The notes under the pieces are model-generated. The model made no database searches. It saw only the letters and a program-made list of their open reading frames with translations, and had not been told where the DNA came from. DNA of 64,000 nucleotides from Scortum barcoo (Eukaryota > Chordata > Actinopteri > Centrarchiformes > Terapontidae): assembly GCA_023238725.1 (NCBI GenBank), contig CM041553.1, positions 23,922,501 to 23,986,500 of the forward strand, given 5' to 3'. Positions 21,170 to 29,400 of the stretch are shown one piece after another. The translations under genes and the position numbers were made by a program. The stretch's first letter is position 1. Each line of letters starts with the position of its first letter.

Positions 21170-24128
21170 CTGAGAGGGGACAAGAGGAAATTTCACCTTC
21201 AGGTTCACTCACGTAGCATCGTACATTTTTAACACTGTCGATGAACAGTGGAAAAACATTCAATATCAAAATTGCTCTTTCTTAAATGTGTATTCTTCTC
21301 CCCTGTGAAAACCTGGCTCCTATGTTACTCACAATGCAATGTAATCCCCAGCAGTTCAGTGTGTTGTGCTAGCGCTGGCTATTATACCCTCAAGCTGCTA
21401 ACCTTCATCTGTGATGAAGCTACAGAGGTCTAGGGAGTTCACTTTCTTCTAACTCCATGTCCCTGTTTTTTTTTTTTTTTTTTTTATATTCTAACTTGTA
21501 GTCTTCAGAGACCTTACCTCCCCCTCAAGCCACGAAAGTCTTTCTACTTTCCAAACTTTTTACACACATACATTAGTACCTCATAAATCCTATACATAAA
21601 CTTTGATGTCTAAAATCTGCGCATTTTAATTGCACTTGTTACTCAGTCTTCTTACGTTCTTGTACTTTAGTTCATGGTTTCCAACACTACCTTTCAACAA
21701 GCCCCGGAGAGCACTTAAACTTGTTCCATTCAGCTGCTGCTTTCACATTTAAGTCAAGAGATCAATACCAGTTACAGTACTGATAGCAAGAACAAGACAG
21801 TTATTCCCACTGAGAAAAAGTAGGGATCTCAATTTTTTGTGAAAAGATGGCTCGTTGCAGCATTGCATCATGGTTTAGTGTGGATACTGTCAGTGAGAAA
21901 ATGACTATCTTTGCATCTCCTTCTGCTCTTTTCCCTGTAAGGCTTCCCAACACCAGTGCAAATTGGTGAATTTTGATAGCAGCCCTTGGGGTGATGACAT
22001 CAAGCCTGACATTTAACATCGATGTTTTGGCAGTGTTTAAGAAACTTATGACATTCTCCTATCTAGCTCCAGTGCAGCTGTGCTAGAAATGTTTAAACTC
22101 ATTTTCTTCCTTTGTGCAGTTAGCATCATGCACCAGTGATCTCCAGAGTATGAAACCACAAAGTCAGATTGCGAGTAGCCCTTGAATTCCTCTTTTACTT
22201 TATGCTGCTATTAAACAACAGCTTCATTTTAGGGCTGCAGTGATTATAATCAATTAATTATCAAATTGTTTAGTGTATAAAATGTAAAAAAAATGGTCAT
22301 TAGTTTCCCAAAACCTCAGTTTCCCAAAGCCAAAAAAATGGCTTGTTTTGTCCAAATAACTATTTAAAACCCCAATTTATATTTCATTTTCAGTGATAAA
22401 ACAGCATGAGCAAATTCTCAACAAGAACAAGAAGATTTAAGCAGCAAAAAGTGACTTTAAAGATTTGCTGAAATTGCTCCAATTTCTTTTTCTCAAAGTC
22501 AGGTCCAATTGATTAATCAACTGAATGTTTCAGCTTACTGCAGCGCGTTTTCTCACACATACACCAGGGCCCAGGTCGATACCTGTTCATGGAGAGGTCT
22601 ATATTCTCTATGTTGGGGCATTCCCAGAAGGTGTTTGGTGTAACAGTCTCAATGAGATTGGCTTGCAGGTAGAGATACTGCAGCTTGCTCAGGCCTCGCA
22701 GCATGCCCTCTGTCAGGTTCCTCAACTTGTTAAAACCCATCTGGAGAACCTGGGGAGACAAAGACAAGTGGGATTATTCTAATCTCCGAAGAGCCGGCCA
22801 GCGCCAGGCATCACTCACTGCAAGCTGGGAACATACAGAACAAACAGACGACGGTTCAGTACAATTTGTGTTTCACATGGTGATCTAAGCCTCTGTGCTG
22901 TGCTGAATTTACGAAGATCTCGTTCACATTTTACCTCCTGGCACGGCTTCAGCAGCTGGGGTAGATATATAAGCGTGCCAGCTCATTATGGCAGCGTTCA
23001 GCTCAGTTTGGTGAAAACACTTTTGCCTCAGTCTTTCTGGAAGCCATAATGAGCGGGGGTTTTGTCTTTCTTGTGTGTGCAATGCTGGTAGAATTTAGAT
23101 CCTCTACTCAAAGAAAAGCAGCAGCATCACAGTCCAAAAATTCACTACTGATTACTGTTTAGAAGTCCTTTATTCATTTTTTTTCTTAGTAAAAAAATAT
23201 AAATTGATACCTCACTTTGAGAATTTCACCCTTTTTCCACCCTTTTTTGCCATCTGCCTAAATAAAACTCAAAATCTTGCATTAGTAAACAACATTGTGA
23301 AACTGAGGAGGCATTTATTTGACAGATTTTGTTACTCAGTGCTACATTAGAGATGAATTTTGGTCAGTACCAAAAAATTGTTGCGGTTTAATATCCCACA
23401 TTAATCACATATATTACATAATTGGATTATTAGTCTGTTGATGCATTAATGTCAAGGTGCTTTATAATGTTACAGCTGGTCATAATGGAGCTAAGTTGTA
23501 CTACTTCACATACTCAGGTAGTTGAATGCATAAGAATAAATCCCATTTTATGCTGATCAGATCTCAAATATAATACTTGTTGATATAATTTACTTTCCTC
23601 CATTGTGTTTATGTGTATCTGTATAGATTTTCATATGGGTGCATGTGTGTTTAAATCACCTGCAGGTTGAACTGTGCTGAAAACGCTCCGTCTTCCACAT
23701 AGTTGATATCATTCTTGGTGAGGTTCAGATAGGTGAGGTTGCCAAAGCGGCTGAGCGAAGAATAATGGACCGACCGTATCTTGTTCTCATTCAGCCTCAG
23801 ATCCACAATAGTGCTGTTGAGAGAAGCGTAAAAGCTGCGGGTGTTTGGCAAAGAGGGCAAAAAATGTGGACAAATCTCACAAATGTTCTTACCTGTTAAT
23901 GTGGGAGGGTATGGCCTCGTAAGGCGGCTGGTTCATGCTGCAGATAGCCAGCCACACGAAGCCTTTCTCCCCTTCGATGAGCCAGCAGTCAGCTGTTACC
24001 ATTGGCAACCGCATTATTGACAGCAGGGCGAGCCAACAGAGGAAGGAGCTGGCTGTGGACAGCACCACTGATGAAGAGCCCCCATTTACGTTATGTCTCT
24101 GCCGTCCCTGTCCTGTCCTCTGGGCCAT
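19060..24128 (-). CDS. elfn1: elfn1: LRR and fibronectin III synaptic membrane protein (four coding exons)
   Basis: Coding exons 24128-23893, 23813-23660, 22749-22583 and 21169-19060 join in frame (phases 2, 0, 2) to about 888 residues; human ELFN1 is a little over 800. Order: signal peptide about 20-46, cysteine-flanked LRR cap from 47, about five LRRs (80-200), LRR C-cap 209-270 with Cys 213, 215, 237 and 269, FN3 about 324-406, transmembrane helix 424-446 (HYIMTILGCLFGML), and a long cytoplasmic tail with AEISTIAKEVDKVNQIINNC. KVQF at 863-866 fits the RVxF motif by which ELFN proteins bind protein phosphatase 1; the end is LHDILDYWKGVSAQQKT. In mammals ELFN1 sits postsynaptically and recruits group III mGluRs (mGluR7 at interneuron inputs, mGluR6 at rod synapses). 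Similarity and the mad1l1 neighbour favour ELFN1 over ELFN2. Teleosts may have two copies; a or b cannot be decided. Confidence 0.93.
21405..21545 (+). repeat. Diverged dispersed repeat, copy 2 (elfn1 intron 3)
   Basis: Second copy of the family at 7466-7645: CATCTGTGATGAAGCT, ACAGAGGTCTAG, TTCTAACTCCATGTCCCTG, AACTTGTAGTCTTCAGAGAC and AAGCCACGAAAGTCT. A run of about 22 T (21463-21485) splits it where copy 1 has ACTCATTTTC. Confidence 0.6.
22230..22536 (+). mobile_element. MITE-like teleost repeat in elfn1 intron 3
   Basis: Begins TAGGGCTGCAGTGATTATAA, has TTTAGTGTATAAAATGTAA, then GGCTTGTTTTGTCCAAATAA, then TTTAAAACCCCAATTTATAT, and ends ATTGATTAATCAACTGAATG plus TTTCAGCTTA. This block order is that of a very abundant teleost non-autonomous element with AGGGCTGCA/GTTTCAGCT ends that I recognise; I think it is DNA-transposon derived. 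It lies antisense to elfn1 and ends about 45 bases from the exon 3 donor. Confidence 0.82.
22583..22749 (-). CDS. elfn1: elfn1 coding exon 3 (LRRs 3-5)
   Basis: Acceptor CTCCCCAG, then VLQMGFNKLRNLTEGML, LSKLQYLYLQANLIE and NIENIDLSMN, ending AAC-AG before donor GTATCG (phase 2). The peptide continues the LRR array from exon 2, and the split arginine codon is completed by exon 4. The 167-base length keeps the frame. Confidence 0.92.
22750..23659 (-). other. elfn1: elfn1 intron 2 (910 bp)
   Basis: Bounded by GTGATT at 23659 and TTTGTCTCCCCAG ending at 22750 on the minus strand. AT-rich in its middle (about 23160-23600) with no recognised repeat or nested gene. Confidence 0.85.
23660..23813 (-). 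CDS. elfn1: elfn1 coding exon 2 (LRRs 1-3)
   Basis: Acceptor TTCTCTCAACAG at 23814-23825, separated from exon 1 by only 79 bases. The first base completes the serine of an N-S-T glycosylation site. Encodes VDLRLNENKIRSV, FGNLTYLNLTKNDI and QFNLQ, canonical LRR spacing with LxxNxI. Ends at CAG before donor GTGATT in phase 0. The 154-base length keeps the frame. Confidence 0.92.
23893..24128 (-). CDS. elfn1: elfn1 coding exon 1 (signal peptide and LRR N-cap)
   Basis: I start at the ATG at 24128 because its context, GAAATGG, is the strongest Kozak match (G at -3 and +4). In-frame ATGs at 24182, 24152 and 24140 would add up to 18 residues; a TAA at 24185-24183 closes the frame above them. The hydrophobic stretch VVLSTASSFLCWLALLS ends in VTA before DCWLIEGEKGF, the expected mature N-terminus. 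The pre-core part is longer than in human, as I recall that protein. The exon ends AAC-AG before the donor GTAAGA (phase 2). Confidence 0.9.
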
Positions 24129-24182
24129 TTCGGATGTCATCGCAAAATTCATTGGAGAAAGCCGAGCAGAGATGCTTACCAT

Positions 24183-24240
24183 TTAACATTTAGATACAGA
24201 GGCCAGCGCCATTGAAAGGGAGTGAGGGCTTCTTTATATA
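24183..24240 (-). promoter_or_regulatory. elfn1: Candidate elfn1 proximal promoter: TATA-like box and short upstream ORF
   Basis: On the minus strand TATATAAAG sits at 24240-24232, about 104 bases above the chosen start codon, suitable for a start site near 24205. An ATG at 24212 opens a 9-codon frame (MALASVSKC) that stops with TAA at 24183, directly before the next in-frame ATG. Mammalian ELFN1 has separate non-coding 5' exons, so this may instead be 5' UTR or intron. Confidence 0.22.
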
Positions 24241-24805
24241 GTAATATCTCACTGTGTGGTGTCTTAGTGCTCCCTTTTTTGGTCAGATTTGCGTTTGTAC
24301 TGCTTGGGGCGTAGTTACAGCATGGTTCCTCCTCAGCTTGTCTTGTAATCGTACCTCAAATTGAAGCTGAAGTTGCGTTAGGAATTATAGATTTATCGAA
24401 ATAGAAATTAGGGCAGGAACCGGATGTATCACTTCATTGGCAGCATTTGCGTCTCTGTAAACTGTATCAATTGTTTAATTAGGGGGTCACGTTTGATTTG
24501 TTATGTATAAATTGGCAAATGAAAGTCGTCCTGGTGCCAGATTGGCTGGTGCTCATGTCTTCTGTGGCCATCTGCATCTCTGATTGGACAAGCACCTCTT
24601 TTCTTTCTTCTTCATTGCTCACTGCTCTGTACTTGGTGTGAGAACTCGTCCCTGGAGGGGGAAAAAGGAAGAGAGAGATGGGAGGAGGGTGTTAGAAGAA
24701 GAAGCGCTAATGAAACACAGTGCTTTATTTTGTGAGATACCAACAAACACAACCCTGTTACCAGCATGATGAGATAGAAGTGGTTATTTCTTATATAACA
24801 GGCTC

Positions 24806-24829
24806 CACACACACACACACACACACACA
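24806..24829. repeat. CA microsatellite
   Basis: Twelve CA units, followed by another short CA tract at 24839-24849; about 0.7 kb upstream of the elfn1 start codon. Confidence 0.95.
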
Positions 24830-24963
24830 TATATGCATGCACACACACATTTTCTATACTCATAAGACATTTCTTGACAAGTCCAATTAGCGCACAGTGA
24901 TGTAGATACACAACGAGCACCTGCAAATCTTACAAATACACACAGCCCCCCGTCTCTGCTGTA

Positions 24964-24965
<2 letters not shown>

Positions 24966-24993
<28 letters not shown>
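24966..24993. repeat. CA microsatellite
   Basis: Fourteen uninterrupted CA units. With the array at 24806 it brackets a unique segment about 0.7-0.9 kb upstream of elfn1. Confidence 0.95.
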
Positions 24994-24996
<3 letters not shown>

Positions 24997-25352
24997 TTCC
25001 TGCCACACCATTAGCCTCGAGGCCTTGATAGGCCCGGGCTAAGAATGGCCATTACTCCGATACTGTATCTAATTAATTAATCTGCTCTAAATAAAACACT
25101 TCCTGAAAAAAACAGCTGATGTCTGATGGAACAGAGGGAGGCAGGGAAACGAAAGATGCTCGCGCAGAGCTGTGGAGTGGCGAGGAGGAGGAGGAAAAAG
25201 TGGGTGCAAGAGAGCAGTGAGGAGTGATGTTTGGGGGAGGGGGTGAGAGAGAGATGGGGAGAGGGAGGGATGGGGCGGCGAGGAGAGACAGAGGCGGTGA
25301 TTCTGTGTGAAAAAGGGGAGGCTGGGAAGAGAGAGGGAGGTGGAGTGGCTCC

Positions 25353-25374
25353 CTGTCTGTCTGTCTGTCTGTCT
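25353..25374. repeat. CTGT tetranucleotide microsatellite
   Basis: About five and a half tandem CTGT units at the right end of a purine-rich stretch (25130-25350). Confidence 0.9.
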
Positions 25375-26018
25375 GGGGAATGTGCGAGAATAGTGGCTCC
25401 CTCTTGTCTTTGACAGCTTTTTTTTTTCTCAGCCGTACGAGCAACAAACAGGATGTGACATCATGGAGGTGAAGGACGAGGAGCGGGAAGGAGCGAAAAG
25501 GGCCGACCTTCCTCACAGGCATCTTTTTGGCCGCCGTTCCCTCCTTATTGATTATAGATGAAAAGAGAAGGAGAGAGGCGCTGATGTGTCACCTCTAATC
25601 TGAGGAAGGGGAAAAGAGAGCAGCGCTTTTTGTGAATGGGACAAAGCCTCTCTGAACTTTTTTTTTGTGTCCTTGGAGAGAGCAAAGAGTCCTGACGTCA
25701 CGCTCTGGCAAAGCAGCTGCTCCACGAGCATCTGCGCCTCCATGTTATCGCTCACTTAGAGTCTCTTTGATCTTTCCTTTTATAATATTTATCACGTTTG
25801 CTGTCGTAGTTTAGTGTGTTAGTAGTCTAAAGTGTAATTAGTACTAAACGCAGTGCAGTTGAGCTTGATGAGAATGTCATTAGTTTTTTTTTTTTTTTGG
25901 GTCAGAAATAAAAGTGTAACAAATTAAAATGTTGGCCTGATGCTGGTGTTATCTGAAGTGTCGGGGGATCAGCAAAGTGATAACAATTCTTCCTCAGGGG
26001 AACGAGTCTGCGTGAAAC

Positions 26019-26445
26019 ATTTCTGGCAATCTGTTCAATAGCTTAATTAAAACCACAAAAGTCAACCTCATGCAGGCGAGTGGAAATTTTTAGTGATTAT
26101 GGGGTTTTAAGTTAAAACTTAGCATTATTCTTTGTGTTGGGTTGCACCAAACATTGCTAACAAATGTCACATGGTCAAAATGGTCACTTGGATTTGGAAG
26201 CAAAGTGAGACACACGTTTTCAGGTGTACCAGAGTTCAGTTGTCTGGTCCGACCTGAGTTCGAATGAGCTTTATAACCACCCCAAACCAAGGACTTTCTA
26301 ATAAAACGCTCCAGGGTTCAATTAAAATCAATCACCCTGAAAGCCAGTACAAATTTTTATCGCAATCCATCATATAGTAGTCGAATACTTCAATCTAGAC
26401 CCAAGTGGTGGACTGACAGACTGACCTTGACATCCCCAGAATTAC
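26019..26445 (-). mobile_element. Teleost dispersed repeat, copy 2, interrupted by an insert
   Basis: Left part 26019-26090 (TTCTGGCAATCTGTTCAATA, AAACCACAAAAGTCAACCTC, ATGCAGGCGAGTGGAAA) and right part 26344-26445 (CAGTACAAATTTTTATCGCA, ATCCATCATATAGTAGTCGA, AAGTGGTGGACTGACAGACT) are adjacent parts of one abundant teleost element, here on the minus strand (mature forward form includes AACTATTGGATGGATTGCCA). It is the same family as 14104-14256. About 250 bases between them do not belong to it and look like a later insertion. Confidence 0.72.
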
Positions 26446-29400
26446 ACCATCCAGTTTGATACCTGAATTATTGATACTACCAATGCTTCAGCTAGATTTA
26501 TACAGAAGAATGAAGTGACCCGTGTCATGTTAGTGCACGTAAGTATATGGTGTCAGTGTCTTTCCGTCTATGCTCTTGTTGTATGTGTGCTCTCATATAT
26601 GTATATGTATAAACATACATACATATTTACATTTTACAAAACTAACATTTCCATCATTTACCATTAAAATCTGCCCTGCATGTGATTGTGTAAGAGTAGT
26701 AAAAATAAACGTTTAATAATTTATTTGATGGTGATGAAGATGTATTTGGAAGCCTTGTAATGATAAATTCACTGCAAAACTCATGACTCATGGATCCCCC
26801 CCCTGCATGAAAATACATTGGACACTTTTAATAATAAAAAAGTGTTGATATTGATATTGGTGGTTCTGGCCCTGATATTACTTTGCATCTTACCAAAACC
26901 ACATTTTATCGCGTTACCCACCCCTGTTACATGGCTCGTCACTCATCTTGCCTCGCTCTGTCAACCTGGTGACATTTAATCTGCAACAGTCTTGGGCTTG
27001 TGAGGGAACAGTGTTTTTAAAGACAGCTAAAAGCATAAATATTAAATAGACAACAACAGTATACCACTCCTGTCTAGACAAATAAAGTGAATGACACAAC
27101 ATATTGTCGAGTATGGGTACGTTGTCGCGCCAGATTTTTTTAGTCAGCTGCGTTATTGCAAATGTCAGTGTGATCTTAAATGAAGTTTCCAACCCCCCCC
27201 TTCTTGAACCTGAAAGTTTTGATTTCACATATGTTCTCTATATAACCACTGAAAATGCTCGCTGGCGTATGTGAGCGTCCATAGGCATGCATGCACGTGC
27301 AAAGGCTTTTCCACCCAGTCAGCACAATCTATTGATGGTGAGACTTCCTCCCACGTAGCATGAGACAAACTACCCACTTAGGCCACCCGAGAAAGGTTGG
27401 AACTGCTGCCAGCGACAGACACGACAAACAAACGCACATATGCACAGGAAACGTGCGTTTTGCTGACCAAGGGGTTAAGCTCGGGTAAACAAACTGTCGT
27501 CGACGGAGAGCGCAGTGGGTATGCAGAACGGTTTAGTTTAAGATCCAGAGTCGTCTGATTTTCGCCTGACCTCTTTCTGCACTGAGGTAAGTGATGTCGG
27601 CTGAAGGGCCAGAAGACAGAACAGGAGTGCGGGGCAGCAGGGAGCAGAAAGAGATACAGGAGCGGTTAGTGGCTTGCACTTGACCTCCTTTTGTAGTAAA
27701 TACACTTGTAGTAGCTAACGTGTTGTGCGCGGGAGGAACGGTTAGGAGTCTGTCGGCCTCTTTTCCATTTTGCATCATTCATCGCCTTCCCCTGACCACT
27801 CTCCTTCTCCCTCTCTCTCTCTTTTTTCCTCTCTGTGCGTACATTCACACGAGGCCGCTGAGAAGAAGAACCGCATGGAATATTCCAGCACTCAGCATCA
27901 TGACCGGCTCGTTTTCCAGTCGTGTCACACTCAAAGATTTATAGGGTACAAAGCGTCACATGGAGGGAGACTGAGGTGGACTCTAACCTTGCTTTGCTGA
28001 AAGGGCGATGTTGTGGTGCTTTGAGGATATATTGAGCACATGTGCACGTTTTCTGGGAAAAGAAAATGTATGGGGGAGAAACCCTGGAGTATAAAGAAAT
28101 GGACTTAGTGCTCTCGCACGGACAGCAGTGCATCACCTTTCTCACGTGCACTGTTAAACAGCAGGGCACTGAGCCTCTCTACAGGAGTGTTTTCTCTGTA
28201 TAACATCCCTATTTTACTCAGCACATACACACAGACACACACAGTCAAAAGCAGCCAAACTTTTAACAAGATAAAAAACAGAAAGTCCAAGTCCTTTGAC
28301 TCAATGCATCTAGACATCTAAAAACCTACATGACTGAATATCTTCACGCACTCATTGATCATAATCTCAGAGAGCCAGCAGCTTGTCATAGAGAGATGAA
28401 CAGCAGCAAATGAGGCAAGATAACAAAAATAGTTTAGATCGACGCGCAGACTGAAAAGTTTTAAGCCTCCACAACAGAAAAAGGCGTCTCTTATTGTAGC
28501 TCCGATGCTCGATTCTCCCCTCAGACCTCTCAGTGTCGCAGAGGTACCCAGAGGCGAGCCTAAAAAATACAATAAAGCTGTTGTATCCTGGTGAGGGAAG
28601 TTAAAAGCGTTTTATTCTACCTCTGCCAAGAAAGCTTCGTTTTGAGTCGTGTTTGTTTGATACTGAGCAGATTTCAGTGACATCTGGTTAAAGGTTAGGC
28701 CATTAGCCAAGGAAACAGTGGTTTGGTTTGGTTTTGTTGGATTTTTTTGCTACTGCTTTTACTTGAATAAATAAAATCTGATGCATGTATTCAGTGTTTA
28801 TACATATACCAGATTTAGACAACTGTGCAGGTTTGATTAAGGTATAAGCATTTTTGTCTCATCAAGTGGCCTCCTCTTTCTTTTCTGTGGGGGCTCCTGA
28901 CTGAGAAATAGTCTGGCACGTAACCTCCAGTAAAGCTCGACATTGTTTTTTGTATGAAATAAGCAAATGATATATGTTAGTTAGAATATGATGTGAGATA
29001 AACCATCTGTCTGTTTCCTGTAACTTCATATTTAATGTACAGACATGAAGCTGGTATCCATCTTGTGTATTTGCAAGAAAGCAAATAAGAGTCTCTCTCA
29101 AAATGCCTTTAAATATACCTGCTACATGTCACAGCCTTTAGCCAAGAGTTTAGCCTAATCATAAGTCTAAGTTTGAATTTAAAGTCAAGTCTTTTTAGTT
29201 TATATCAGTTATGACAATGTTTTACTCGCCAAATGAATCGCTGAGATCTGGGCTACTTCGCTACAGCAAAGTTCAACAAGGCAAGAAACAATCATTTAAT
29301 TCACTTCATTTGGAGGTAAACGGTTCATGTGAGCAGAGCAGAAATGTCAGTAATAATCCCGCATTGGACAGGAAAACTGGTGTGTCTTCAACTACAGTAA

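Larger units (their letters stand above)
21170..22582 (-). other. elfn1: elfn1 intron 3 (1,413 bp)
   Basis: Donor GTATCG at 22582 and acceptor TCCCCTCTCAG ending at 21170. Holds the MITE-like element at 22230-22536 and the dispersed repeat at 21405-21545. The rest is AT-rich unique sequence, with no nested gene. Confidence 0.88.
24241..26018. other. Upstream region of elfn1, non-coding
   Basis: No gene. Apart from the microsatellites, the unique segments 24460-24560, 25005-25090 and 25530-25780 are balanced in composition; the second holds TAATTAATTAAT and the third a perfect cyclic-AMP response element, TGACGTCA, at 25693-25700. They look like enhancer candidates, but conservation is untested. 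The longest frames here come from GA-rich sequence. Confidence 0.4.
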
